Source of the DNA: Trichomonas vaginalis G3
Lineage: Eukaryota > Parabasalia > Trichomonadida > Trichomonadidae
Direction of reading: 5' to 3'
Length of the DNA stretch: 64,000 bases
NCBI RefSeq assembly: GCF_026262505.1
Contig: NC_067203.1
Location: 12,350,392-12,414,391 of the forward strand
The position numbers and the translations under genes were made by a program. Below the pieces are notes generated by a model, which had not been told where the DNA came from, ran no database searches, and saw only the letters and a program-made list of their open reading frames with translations. Within the stretch, counting starts at the first letter, position 1; every line of letters begins with the position of its first letter. Positions 1 to 8,167 of this stretch are shown here, one piece after another.

Positions 1-720
1 CTCTATATCTCTCATCTGTTGCATATTATGTTCCCAAAAGCAACGATCATAGCTAACGACTATGATAACTACGTTGATAGACTGAAACACATTCATGACA
101 CGAATGAAATACTTAAGGAACTTAAGGAGAGAATAAATGTTAAGCCAGATGAGAAAATTCCTACTGATCAGAAAGAGATCGTCAGAGAAGTTATAAGTAA
201 AGCTCCATACATAGACTGGGATACATTATGTTCACGTCTTCTCTATTCTGGAGCATACAAATACTATGATCTTGACACATTAATGAAGAAAGTGTTATAC
301 CTCAGATATACTAACTTATTTGGTGAAAACATAGATGACTATCTTGAAGGTTTAACTATTGTTCATAAAGATTGGAGAATACTCTTCAATGAGTATAAAG
401 ATCTTCCCAATGTTTTCTTTATATGTGATCCTCCATACTTCCATACTTATTCTATACAGTATGGAGATGAATGGACTCTTAAAGATACTGTAGAAACCTT
501 TGATGTCCTTAATTATCCATCTATTTACTTCAGTAGTGATAAATCTTATACAGAAGAACTTATAGAGATATTGACAAAAAGATATGGAGAGAAATTTCCT
601 ATGAGAAAGCATGTTATAGATAGAGGTTTAATTAATCCTAACACTCAGAAAAATAATGAAGTAATATATGTCACTTTTTCTGTTAATGGAGAAGAGAAAG
701 ATCAAGAAGATAATAGTTGA
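1..720 (+). CDS. Dam-type (D12 class) DNA adenine-N6 methyltransferase, 5' truncated by window
   Basis: The frame is open from base 1, so the N-terminus (including the SAM-binding motif I) is outside the window. What remains shows the D12 signature: an IIANDYD segment near the start, matching the conserved NDxD-type SAM-pocket motif, and the catalytic DPPY tetrad inside FFICDPPYF about 140 codons in, followed by a Y/F-rich C-terminal part. Enzymes of this family methylate the exocyclic amine of adenine in a specific DNA site. It ends with TGA and its last ~35 bases overlap the next gene. Inside a Polinton it could protect or mark element DNA, or act on host chromatin; that role is inference. 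Family assignment rests on DPPY and its spacing to the NDYD motif. Confidence 0.8.
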   Translation, partial: LYISHLLHIMFPKATIIANDYDNYVDRLKHIHDTNEILKELKERINVKPDEKIPTDQKEIVREVISKAPYIDWDTLCSRLLYSGAYKYYDLDTLMKKVLYLRYTNLFGENIDDYLEGLTIVHKDWRILFNEYKDLPNVFFICDPPYFHTYSIQYGDEWTLKDTVETFDVLNYPSIYFSSDKSYTEELIEILTKRYGEKFPMRKHVIDRGLINPNTQKNNEVIYVTFSVNGEEKDQEDNS

Positions 721-973
721 TGAGGGAACTGAAGAAGCGACGACATTCATCTTTGACGACGGAAAGCTCACATTCGTTGTCGATAAAAATGGACAACACT
801 TACACAAAAGAAAGAGACCAAGAAAATTTTTAGATCTCCCAAAAGCTAGGAAACCAAAGGAACCATTTCCAGTACCAGCCGTCCAAGAACCAGAGAGACT
901 TTTGATACCAAAACCTGTGGTTGACAAATATGATCCAGATCAGTTCTTCCCAAAAATACCAAAGTTAGAATAA
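686..973 (+). CDS. small charged Polinton protein, unknown function
   Basis: A 95-residue product is predicted from the ATG at 686; an in-frame ATG at 668 would add six residues (MSLFLL). I prefer 686 because TCACTTTTTC at 671-680 resembles the trichomonad initiator and would place the first ATG at 686. The N-terminus is lysine-rich (MEKRKIKKII), the middle has acidic and beta-prone sequence, and the C-terminal half is rich in proline and basic residues. It overlaps the 3' end of the methyltransferase gene in another frame and its own 3' end overlaps the convergent gene by 9 bases. No family recognised. Confidence 0.55.
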   Translation: MEKRKIKKIIVDEGTEEATTFIFDDGKLTFVVDKNGQHLHKRKRPRKFLDLPKARKPKEPFPVPAVQEPERLLIPKPVVDKYDPDQFFPKIPKLE

Positions 974-1540
974 AAACTCCTTTATTTCTTTAGTATTATA
1001 TAATAAGTCTATTAGTAAGCTCTGTTCTCGTTCTGTTCTGGTATTTTGACGTCTTTTCATGGTCTCGCATAATAAGATCATGAACTTTTTCTTGAGATAC
1101 TCGAAGAGCTGAGGTAAGTTATCATATTCTGGATATGTAGGAAGCATCCCTGCTATCGTAAGTGTTGTATCAATAAGGATTGGACTTATATCGGAAAAGT
1201 CGAGATCTGGAGTAGAATAAGAAGGTAAGTCTCTTACATGTAGGTAGTCATTATATGCTTTACGCATGAGACTGAGTTTCTGGAGCACAACTATGAGACT
1301 TTGGTTCTGACGTTCAAGTTTGCTTAAAGTTCTCTCCAAGCTTCTGTAATAAACGTCAACCTCTGTAAGAGCAGATATTTTTGCATTGATCTCGGAGATC
1401 TTTTCTTGAACTTCACCAAGTTTGACCTTAACTGACGTTTGAGCTCCCATCATGTTTTCATCAAGGTCATTCTCTATGTCATCAATGATATCTTCCCATG
1501 AAGTCATGTTTTCATCATTGATCTTAACGTGAACACTCAT
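965..1540 (-). CDS. coiled-coil Polinton protein, unknown function
   Basis: A 191-residue protein starting at a true ATG at 1540. Residues ~20-95 are acidic and heptad-like (segments such as KLGEVQEKISEINAKISAL and RSLERTLSKLERQNQSL), suggesting a coiled coil; the C-terminal half is more globular with a hydrophobic, leucine-rich end (SLLIDLLYNTKEIKEFLF). There is no signal peptide or membrane segment. It is convergent with the small gene to its left and lies upstream of, and on the same strand as, the gene ending at 1577. I do not recognise the family; a structural or virion-associated role is only a guess from context. Confidence 0.6.
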   Translation of the reverse strand: MSVHVKINDENMTSWEDIIDDIENDLDENMMGAQTSVKVKLGEVQEKISEINAKISALTEVDVYYRSLERTLSKLERQNQSLIVVLQKLSLMRKAYNDYLHVRDLPSYSTPDLDFSDISPILIDTTLTIAGMLPTYPEYDNLPQLFEYLKKKFMILLCETMKRRQNTRTEREQSLLIDLLYNTKEIKEFLF

Positions 1541-1576
1541 GAAAAAAATGTCATGTAAAGTATAAATGTCAGATTT

Positions 1577-1975
1577 TTACTCTTGAGCTTCTTCTCTCTG
1601 GATTGACTCGTCTGTAGGGCTTAATGTGCCATCACGTTCGACCAGAAGGTTCTGCTCAGGTCTGTCAAGGAGCTGTCTGTAGGTCGTGAAGGTTTCAACG
1701 AGTCCTTGGTAAGGAGTTTGGAGATCAACATCGACCCATGGGTGTTTGCGTAAGAAAGCAGCAAGGCTTTCACGCTTGGAGTCAATGACATCTTTCTTAT
1801 TGGTTAATCCTTCTTCAAAGCTTAGGATTACTCCTGCAGTTGATTCAAGTCTTTGGATCTGGCGTCTGGAAACCTTGGTGAGTTGTCTTATCCTCTCGTT
1901 TCCAAATACATGCAGGAGATATGCAGAAATTACTTCATTAAGTTCGATTAAACAAATTGGATGAAGATCAGTCAT
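1577..1975 (-). CDS. small Polinton protein, unknown function
   Basis: The open frame runs much further upstream through a tandem repeat, but the natural start is the ATG at 1975, directly after the repeat, giving 132 residues. The N-terminal half is compact and helix-prone with alternating hydrophobic and basic residues (LIELNEVISAYLLHVF, then RIRQLTKVSRRQIQRLE), which looks like a nucleic-acid-binding helical fold and faintly like a histone fold; this is not strong enough to name. The C-terminus is acidic (TDESIQREEAQE). Its stop overlaps TAAA. It is divergent from the gene at 2373, with the minisatellite forming the whole promoter interval. Confidence 0.6.
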   Translation of the reverse strand: MTDLHPICLIELNEVISAYLLHVFGNERIRQLTKVSRRQIQRLESTAGVILSFEEGLTNKKDVIDSKRESLAAFLRKHPWVDVDLQTPYQGLVETFTTYRQLLDRPEQNLLVERDGTLSPTDESIQREEAQE

Positions 1976-1978
1976 GGC

Positions 1979-2355
1979 TTTTGTAAAGCAATCTTTTGTA
2001 AAGCTGTCTTTTGTAAAGCAGACTTTTGTAAAGCAATCTTTTGTAAAGCAATCTTTTGTAAAGCAGACTTTTGTAAAGCAATCTTTTGTCAAGACGTCTT
2101 TTGTAAAGCAGACTTTTGTAAAGCAATCTTTTGTCAAGACGTCTTTTGTAAAGCAAAAGTATTCAATTTTGTGAGAAAATGCTTTTGTAAAGCAGTCTTT
2201 TGTAAAGCTGTCTTTTGTCAAGACGTCTTTTGTAAAGCTGTCTTTTGTAAAGCAGTCTTTTGTAAAGCTGTCTTTTGTAAAGCTGTCTTTTGTAAAGCTG
2301 TCTTTTGTAAAGCTGTCTTGTAAAGCTGTCTTTTGTAAAGCAGTCTTTTGTAAAG
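1979..2355 (+). repeat. 15-bp minisatellite, about 24 units
   Basis: Tandem units of consensus TTTTGTAAAGCWGTC fill the gap between two divergent genes. Variant units recur: ending GCAATC, GCAGAC, GCTGTC, GCAGTC, and a distinct GTCAAGACGTC type at three places. One unit near 2142-2180 is interrupted by unrelated sequence, and one near 2317 is 2 bases short. Because the unit is a multiple of three and lacks stops in several frames, it creates long spurious reading frames on both strands. It stops one base-step from one start codon and about 17 bases from the other. Confidence 0.95.
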
Positions 2356-2372
2356 ACATAACCGACGACCGA

Positions 2373-2879
2373 ATGTCCCAAGATGGTACAACACCAGCTC
2401 CAGCATCACCAACACTAGATATGATGGCAATGATGATGCAGATGATGCAACAGCAAACCCAGCTTATACAGCAAATGCAGGAAAAGAAAACTTTCAATAA
2501 ACCTGCAAAGAACTCACAAGATCTTGAAGCTGGACTCAATGCTCTCAGGAACGACTACAAGAGAGAGCAGATGACGTTTAGGAAGAAGGGTGATGAAGAT
2601 TATGAGAATGATCCGATCGAGGAAGACGAGATCAAGTCCACTGCATCCACAAAGACCCTCCAGGATGAAAGAGATGATGAGGGATTCCTTACCAAGTCTC
2701 AAAGACTCTTTGTCCTTGAGTTCTTCACGATCTCTGCCTTGAGATCTATGAGGAATTGGAAGGGTCGCGTTCCAAGTGGCTCAAACAAGCGCGAACTACT
2801 CATGACCGCAGTACCGCTCACTAAGACAAAAGTCCAGCTCATGGACTTTATCCTTTCCGCTTGTCCCGACGAGATCTAA
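2373..2879 (+). CDS. Polinton protein with Met/Gln-rich N-terminus, unknown function
   Basis: 168 residues from an ATG just right of the minisatellite. Residues 1-45 are low-complexity: a PAPASP segment, then a run rich in methionine and glutamine (MMAMMMQMMQQQ) likely to form an amphipathic or coiled-coil helix. The middle is highly charged, and residues ~105-168 form a more globular helical domain with hydrophobic stretches (RLFVLEFFTISALRSM, KVQLMDFILSA). No membrane segment or recognisable catalytic motif. Divergent partner of the gene at 1577-1975, so both may respond to the repeat between them. Confidence 0.6.
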   Translation: MSQDGTTPAPASPTLDMMAMMMQMMQQQTQLIQQMQEKKTFNKPAKNSQDLEAGLNALRNDYKREQMTFRKKGDEDYENDPIEEDEIKSTASTKTLQDERDDEGFLTKSQRLFVLEFFTISALRSMRNWKGRVPSGSNKRELLMTAVPLTKTKVQLMDFILSACPDEI

Positions 2880-2936
2880 GATCTGATCAGAGTAAAAACT
2901 TACATTTATGAGCTAAGCTCAGTAATAATTAGTTGT

Positions 2937-3143
2937 TTATTCTTTCTTCTCATACTTCTGTGCAAGGTTTCCACGGAAGAACTCAAGCAACATTTGGATC
3001 TTTCCAAGCTTTCGACCTTCTTTTTCGAGGTCATCCTGGTAAGTTCGGAATGCGTCAACGTGTGAGCTCGCATAGAATGCAGCAACAACAACCTCTTCTG
3101 CACCTTCTTTGCTGTCAAGTGGCATGAACTCGAATCCTTCCAT
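2937..3143 (-). CDS. small acidic Polinton protein, unknown function
   Basis: The frame is open to 3173, but the likely start is the ATG at 3143 (MEGFEFMPLDSKEGAEE), giving 68 residues. That start is preceded on its own strand by CTTTTATTTGG, which fits the motif seen before several other genes of this element. The product is a mix of acidic and basic residues with helical patterning (DDLEKEGRKLGKIQMLLEFF). Its stop overlaps TAAA. A competing frame on the same strand (2906-3151) reads as low-complexity serine/arginine sequence and was treated as a shadow. No family recognised. Confidence 0.5.
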   Translation of the reverse strand: MEGFEFMPLDSKEGAEEVVVAAFYASSHVDAFRTYQDDLEKEGRKLGKIQMLLEFFRGNLAQKYEKKE

Positions 3144-3166
3144 TCGACCAAATAAAAGTGACAAAA

Positions 3167-3334
3167 ATGTCAATGAGACCCACTCGTTGCATAGATGCTA
3201 AACCTGGTCCGAAGATGCAAAAGTTCTTCAGAACACTCATGTCTGACCAGAGGGAGTACGGTCATGAAGAGGTCATACAGATCTTCGATCAGTGTGTACC
3301 AAAGCCTGAGAATCCAGACGAACTCTTCATGTAA
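3167..3334 (+). CDS. very small Polinton protein (55 residues), unknown function
   Basis: ATG at 3167 (or the in-frame ATG at 3173) to TAA at 3332-3334. The product has a basic N-terminus (MSMRPTRCIDAKPG) and an acidic, proline-containing C-terminus (CVPKPENPDELFM). It reads divergently from the gene at 2937-3143 with only ~23 bases between. The same frame continues open for 44 more codons after the TAA, described in the next entry. The stop overlaps TAAA, as many real stops in this window do. Confidence 0.45.
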   Translation: MSMRPTRCIDAKPGPKMQKFFRTLMSDQREYGHEEVIQIFDQCVPKPENPDELFM

Positions 3335-3469
3335 ATTTACTTGCTTCAATGGAGAGATGAGAGACCAGGTATGAAACTCAGACCAATAACAATCTTTCCA
3401 GGTTTCTGCAATTACCTAGAACAAGCATGCCAGATCAAATGGTCTGACACCATCTTCCTCCAAAAATAA
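3335..3469 (+). other. in-frame open extension after a TAA; possible second half of a split small gene
   Basis: Directly after the TAA at 3332-3334 the same frame stays open for 44 codons to TAA at 3467. The translated stretch has normal-looking composition (QWRDERPGMKLRPITIFPGF, then CQIKWSDTIFLQK). It may be a separate 32-residue gene from the ATG at 3371, or the lost end of the preceding gene. Too short to decide by eye. Confidence 0.3.
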
Positions 3470-3479
3470 ACTTTATCGT

Positions 3480-3923
3480 TTATAACACTTCAGGATCTAC
3501 ATCTATTTCTTCTGCTTCATCCTCAATGTCGATCTCTTCGACAGGTTTGATAGCAGCTTTGAGTAAGTTCTTACCCATTGTCTTAAGTTCAACTGGGTTA
3601 TATTCTTTGTCTTTACTCTTTGTTGATTTCGTGAGATCTACATATAAACAATAACTTTTAGTCTTGTCAAGGTTTATTCTCGCTGAGAAATGGTCAGGAA
3701 TGTTTATAGCTATCTTTTCAAACTTGAGTAAATTAGCTAAACCTTCATTTGTGTATTTCTGCTTATCGACAAAGATCATGATCGGACTTGCACTATAACC
3801 ATACTTTCCTTGACATAATGTTTGTGGTAAGCATATAAGTAGTCTCTTTGCTGTTTTATTTTGCTTCTTCACTTCATCTACAAACTGTTGGATCTTAAAG
3901 AACTTTATATGATGTTCAGACAT
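3480..3923 (-). CDS. Polinton protein of 147 residues, unknown function
   Basis: Starts at a true ATG at 3923, 6 bases after a TATATAAAG stretch and preceded by TTTTTATCGG, the same box that precedes the polymerase gene. The body mixes beta-prone hydrophobic segments (AKRLLICLPQTL, SPIMIFVD) with basic loops, and ends in a strongly acidic tail (EEIDIEDEAEEIDVDPEVL). The tail and the single-domain size suggest a nucleic-acid-associated or assembly protein, but no family is recognised. The stop overlaps TAAA. Confidence 0.65.
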   Translation of the reverse strand: MSEHHIKFFKIQQFVDEVKKQNKTAKRLLICLPQTLCQGKYGYSASPIMIFVDKQKYTNEGLANLLKFEKIAINIPDHFSARINLDKTKSYCLYVDLTKSTKSKDKEYNPVELKTMGKNLLKAAIKPVEEIDIEDEAEEIDVDPEVL

Positions 3924-3946
3924 CTTTATATACCCGATAAAAAGTT
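3924..3946 (-). promoter_or_regulatory. putative Polinton promoter box
   Basis: On the minus strand this reads TTTTTATCGGGTATATAAAG immediately before the ATG at 3923. The TTTTTATCGG core is repeated upstream of the polymerase gene, and a looser TTTTATNNG core occurs before at least five other genes of the element, always 9-20 bases from the ATG. Confidence 0.5.
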
Positions 3947-3987
3947 CAGATAAAAAAATAATTAGCTATATTTTTATTAGTGCATAA

Positions 3988-4161
3988 ATGAGTCTTTCTT
4001 TGAGATTTTCTGATGAAGATCTAACTTTGGTAAGATCTTTAAAAGATGATGAAAACATTCTTTCTGTCATTGATGAAGAAAAGAAATACTTCAGTAATGA
4101 TGTAAAAATAGAGCTACTCATTCATACTGAGAAACAGTTTGTGATCGTGATCTTGAGTTAA
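3988..4161 (+). CDS. small acidic Polinton protein (57 residues), unknown function
   Basis: ATG at 3988 to TAA at 4159-4161. The product is acidic and helix/beta mixed (LRFSDEDLTLVRSLKDDENI) and ends in a hydrophobic strand (FVIVILS). It is preceded by TTTTTATTAG, the element's upstream box, 10 bases before the ATG. Its stop codon overlaps by four bases the stop of the convergent fibre gene, a tight arrangement that supports it being a real gene. No family recognised. Confidence 0.5.
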   Translation: MSLSLRFSDEDLTLVRSLKDDENILSVIDEEKKYFSNDVKIELLIHTEKQFVIVILS

Positions 4162-7100
4162 GCAGCTCTGAACCAAGCGAATACAGTCATAAATGGTGGT
4201 AAGAAGTCTTGACCTTTTCCTGTTGCATCTGTGATTCCAGCTACTGTGTGAGTATGGTTTCCTGCAGATCCGCAGAAAATACCTGTACTAACATCTCTAG
4301 GGTCATCTGTGATATCATATCTATTCATACCTTGTCTATCAGAACCTGCTGCAAGATTTGTATAACCTCTTTTTGTCATTGAATGTGAATGCTCTCCATT
4401 AGTAGATGTTGTTGCACTGAACCTATGGGAGTGTGGTGGAAGGTTTTCAACTCTGATAGTCTTTGAACCACCAAAGTCCATTGATGAGTTAGAACAGTAA
4501 AGAAACTGATCAACAATCGGTTGCCAAACACCTCCATAAAGGGTTTGCGGGCTTGTTGAGCTCATTGATGTAAATATAGAACCAATTGGATACATCATGT
4601 CAAACATGTTAGAAGGTCTATAAGTATAATCTACTGTGGTGACATCGTTCAAATAAAACTCAAACGTATCTCCAGGATGAATAGTTAAGTTTGTTCCATC
4701 TTTTTTGTGGAACACAAGTTCAATAGATTTACCATGACTCAATGTATAGTAACTTGGACCTTTTTCTGATGGACCAATGTTATAATTTATAAATATTGCA
4801 ACTTTACCCATATCATTATTACCAAAGCTAACTGTAATGCTTTCAGGTATTCCATTGTTTACAGATGCATTAGAGATCTTTGAGATCTGTTCATTAACAT
4901 AAGTTTTGTCTGCTTTGTTGTCTAAAGAAGTTTGAAGTGAATTTATGTCGGAGATATTGTGTTTATGAGATTTCAAAACTTTGTTCGTTGCGTCAAGTTC
5001 ATCTTTGTCAGCTTTACTTTTAATAGCATCTTCAACGGTTATTTTTGCCTTAACTCTCAACCTAAATCTTGGCTCAACTAATACACCGTTAACAAAGAAG
5101 TATGAAGCATAAATTTCAGCGTTATAACCAAATGATTGTGGTGCTATACCTGTGTCATACTGTACAGTACAGTGTATGTCATAACCTTTAGCACGAATGA
5201 ATTTATATCTTCTTTCATTAACATTTTTCGTATTCACTTTTTCACCCTGTGTTAAATATCCGTGGTAGTCCGTTATAATCTGTTCATCTGAACTTATATA
5301 ATGAACATGGTTCTTGTCAGCTTTCTTATCTAACATTGCTGGTAGTTCATATACTTCGAAGTTTCTGGCATGACCTTCAATGTTCGTACATTTACTATCT
5401 AAACTGTTAAGAGTATCTTTTACGCTAGTGCTTGGATCTTCTTGTGGAGCACTTGAACCTAAAGTATAGTTCAAGATAATGTCATCAGCTCTTATTTTCT
5501 TGATTTGAACTGGTTGGTCATTATCAGCTCCTATTTTATTGATTATAACAGGTTTGTCTTCTCTTGAACGAATTGATTTAACTGTCAAAGGTTCAGTGAA
5601 CTCATTATTTTTCAAAGGAAACAATGTTGTATTGATGTTTTCACCATTAATATATACTTCTTTTGTATCAATACCAGATGGGAATGAAACTCTTTCATTA
5701 ACTTTAACTGTTGTACCATCACCTGGGTACATATCTTTCTCTGGACCTTTGATTGTCTTAAGTATGACAGACTGTGATAAAGTATATTCTTTAGATGCAA
5801 CTTTACGTATCTCTTCGTCAACATAACTTTTGTCAGCTTTGTCTGCAATCTTAAGTGCAGTTCTTCCTCCATTATTTTTGTTCTCCTCAACTTTCTTCGC
5901 TAATTCAGCAAGAATGAGATAAAGATAATCAGTAAGGTCATCAGTACCAGACATATTAATATTATTGTTCTTTCTTGATGTATTAGCAACTTTCACTAAG
6001 GTCACAAAATCAGGGTACAAAGTACTTAACGTAGAAATGATTGTTTTTGGTCCAGGATCTTTCTCTTCTTCATCATTAGCATCACGTGGCATTGGAATTG
6101 GTTCCAAAGGTCCAGTCACATCAAAACTCTCAAGTTCCATATAACCTTCATTTCTGAATCTTTCTATATGAGTTATCTTCTGGAAACTTGTTTTAGTCTT
6201 TTCAACTAAATTTTTTATTCCATCCACAAAACCTCCTTTATGATTTGGACCAAGATTACCCAGAGTGTCAAGAACAGTATCTATACCTTCTTGACTTTCA
6301 ACAAAAGCCCAAAGAGCATTTATTTGACTCTGGAGTGATATCCATGAGGCTGCAGTAGCACCGGCGTTTGCTATGGCAAAGATGAATGATAAAGGGTTGA
6401 ACTTAAGACCAGATTCTTTATCTTTGACAATTTCAACGAAGTCATTGATATTTTTCTTCAAGTATTCCTTAGTCAGAAGAACTCCATCGCCAGCTATACC
6501 AGTTGCTTTTGTCTTTCCTTTAACATCAAATGTGATTGGTTTCTTCAATAAAATAACTTCTGGTGTTGTACTGATGCTATCATTAGTGGAGAAAAATTCT
6601 CCGACATGACTTGCTAAGTATTCTTTCGTCAATAATGTTCCATCACCAACAATACCAGTTGCTTTTGGACCATCTTCTGTGAATGTCAATGGTTTCTTTA
6701 ACATAACTTTATCTAAGTATATTGCAATACCACTATTTTGTACTTGTTCATGACCTAATATATAAGCAAATGCTGCGTTTAAAGCATTATACAATGTATC
6801 TTCTTTAAATGTTAATTGACTGTTTTCAATCATTGGTATATTGAACAGTGTAGACCTTGGGTCAAAATGAACTCCATGGTCAATCGATAATAACCGTTTA
6901 ACATGATATATTATAGTCTCTAATGCTTCATTAATATTTACCTCACGAGTTTCTTGCAAACCATTACTCGCCATACATGAAAACATATAATCTCTATCAG
7001 TTGTGAAGAATGGAGCATCTAAGTAATTATTCTCTACTTTTGTCACACGATTCTGTAACGCTTGAAGGTATTGATTTAAGTCTGTTTCAACAATTGTACC

Positions 7101-7262
7101 ATCTGGTTGCTCGATAGGTAATATACCAGGACCGATGGTAATGTCTTCATCAGCACCTTCTTTATGTATGACTAAAGCATTATCAGTAATTCTGAGAGTA
7201 TATTCTTTATATTGAAGTACGCTAGACTTATAACATTCATATGCATATGGAACAACACTCAT
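4158..7262 (-). CDS. tail-fibre-like protein with phage gp10/collar-type C-terminal domain
   Basis: A 1034-residue protein, the largest gene seen in the element. The C-terminal ~150 residues carry the phage tail-fibre/baseplate signature: YPIGSIFTSM..TSPQTLYGGVW near residue 890, then GGSKTIRVENLPPHSH, and a PPFMTVFAWFRAA end. Five H-x-H motifs occur (HVH, HKH, HSH, HSH, HTH); in phage T4 gp37 such motifs bind iron in a trimeric needle. The middle has repeats of the form KADKxYVxEQI, typical of trimeric fibre shafts. There is no signal peptide or membrane span. The likely role is a virion fibre or receptor-binding spike; this is inference from domain type plus capsid genes nearby. It overlaps the convergent gene at 4161 by four bases and is divergent from the gene at 7282. 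Confidence 0.8.
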   Translation of the reverse strand: MSVVPYAYECYKSSVLQYKEYTLRITDNALVIHKEGADEDITIGPGILPIEQPDGTIVETDLNQYLQALQNRVTKVENNYLDAPFFTTDRDYMFSCMASNGLQETREVNINEALETIIYHVKRLLSIDHGVHFDPRSTLFNIPMIENSQLTFKEDTLYNALNAAFAYILGHEQVQNSGIAIYLDKVMLKKPLTFTEDGPKATGIVGDGTLLTKEYLASHVGEFFSTNDSISTTPEVILLKKPITFDVKGKTKATGIAGDGVLLTKEYLKKNINDFVEIVKDKESGLKFNPLSFIFAIANAGATAASWISLQSQINALWAFVESQEGIDTVLDTLGNLGPNHKGGFVDGIKNLVEKTKTSFQKITHIERFRNEGYMELESFDVTGPLEPIPMPRDANDEEEKDPGPKTIISTLSTLYPDFVTLVKVANTSRKNNNINMSGTDDLTDYLYLILAELAKKVEENKNNGGRTALKIADKADKSYVDEEIRKVASKEYTLSQSVILKTIKGPEKDMYPGDGTTVKVNERVSFPSGIDTKEVYINGENINTTLFPLKNNEFTEPLTVKSIRSREDKPVIINKIGADNDQPVQIKKIRADDIILNYTLGSSAPQEDPSTSVKDTLNSLDSKCTNIEGHARNFEVYELPAMLDKKADKNHVHYISSDEQIITDYHGYLTQGEKVNTKNVNERRYKFIRAKGYDIHCTVQYDTGIAPQSFGYNAEIYASYFFVNGVLVEPRFRLRVKAKITVEDAIKSKADKDELDATNKVLKSHKHNISDINSLQTSLDNKADKTYVNEQISKISNASVNNGIPESITVSFGNNDMGKVAIFINYNIGPSEKGPSYYTLSHGKSIELVFHKKDGTNLTIHPGDTFEFYLNDVTTVDYTYRPSNMFDMMYPIGSIFTSMSSTSPQTLYGGVWQPIVDQFLYCSNSSMDFGGSKTIRVENLPPHSHRFSATTSTNGEHSHSMTKRGYTNLAAGSDRQGMNRYDITDDPRDVSTGIFCGSAGNHTHTVAGITDATGKGQDFLPPFMTVFAWFRAA

Positions 7263-7281
7263 TCTTTTACTACATATAAAA

Positions 7282-8124
7282 ATGATGTATTATCTACAAT
7301 CGACTGATCCTAATAACTACGGGACAATACAGTTTCAAGCAGATCCTAACATGGGGCATCCAAGTAAGATAAAGATGAGAGTAAAAAGTGTCAGTACTAT
7401 GGCGAACTTTATTGTTTGTGACGAAACAGATTATTTTGTCTTACAGTTAGACGAAGATGGAGAAGAAAAGGTGTGTACATTTAAGTCAGCTCTTTCATTT
7501 GATATGGATACTATTGTATCAAAACTACAAGAGATTGTAACAAAACAGTTTGATTATTATAACAAGAAAAAAGGTCAACATAATGTAACAGTTTCACTGA
7601 GTGCTACGAATCAACTTATATTTACGTCACAGGACAAAGGACATAAAGTCTATTTAAAAGATGCTTCACATAGAGCAAATCTTATTTTAGGTGCATATGG
7701 AATAGAACTACCTATTGTACATAATTATTATCTACAAATGCCAAAACCACCTATGCTCAACTTCGGGTATCAGTTATACCTTCGTTCATCAATGTCTGTC
7801 ATCTCTGGGTTCAATAATATTGACCAAGTTGATGATCGAAGAAAGATCATGTACAGATCTACATGTTATAACATCAATGAGTTCTGGATATCTGGTAAAC
7901 CACTTATATGTAAGGAATCCTCACCATGGATAGATGCATTTCCATGGGAACTAACTAATGTTACGTTTACCTTAGTTGACTTCCAAGATCAGCCTGTTCG
8001 ATTATTGTCACCAATGTTTATGGTGATAGAGATTAAACCAGATAAGCCAGAAGTTAGAGAAACCAATGATGTCAGTGATGATGATACAGAATCTTCGTAC
8101 GATTATGATTACGATGACGATTAA
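7282..8124 (+). CDS. candidate minor capsid (penton) protein
   Basis: 280 residues from the first of two adjacent ATGs. It is beta-strand rich with no membrane span, and ends with an extremely acidic tail (DVSDDDTESSYDYDYDDD). Near the C-terminus, NVTFTLVDFQDQPVRLLSPM with a following hydrophobic strand resembles the last strands of the single jelly-roll minor capsid proteins of Polintons. Size and position between fibre and polymerase fit that role. It is divergent from the fibre gene with a 19-base gap, so the two probably share a promoter. I did not find a decisive motif; a structural profile search would be needed to confirm, and a fibre-associated protein is the main alternative. Confidence 0.5.
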   Translation: MMYYLQSTDPNNYGTIQFQADPNMGHPSKIKMRVKSVSTMANFIVCDETDYFVLQLDEDGEEKVCTFKSALSFDMDTIVSKLQEIVTKQFDYYNKKKGQHNVTVSLSATNQLIFTSQDKGHKVYLKDASHRANLILGAYGIELPIVHNYYLQMPKPPMLNFGYQLYLRSSMSVISGFNNIDQVDDRRKIMYRSTCYNINEFWISGKPLICKESSPWIDAFPWELTNVTFTLVDFQDQPVRLLSPMFMVIEIKPDKPEVRETNDVSDDDTESSYDYDYDDD

Positions 8125-8140
8125 AAAAAAATAACGTATA

Positions 8141-8161
8141 TTTTTTTATCGGTTATAAAAG
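8141..8161 (+). promoter_or_regulatory. putative Polinton promoter box upstream of polymerase gene
   Basis: TTTTTATCGGTTATAAAAG lies just before the ATG at 8168. The TTTTTATCGG core plus a following ATAAA-type stretch matches the box before the gene starting at 3923 on the other strand. Confidence 0.5.
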
Positions 8162-8167
8162 ACCAAC

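Noticed and set aside
1976-2539. Long open frames on both strands across 1.98-2.36 kb, including a minus-strand frame reaching 2539
   Set aside because: They are produced by the 15-bp tandem repeat, which lacks stops in several frames; the products are simple repeats and the flanking genes have natural starts outside the array.
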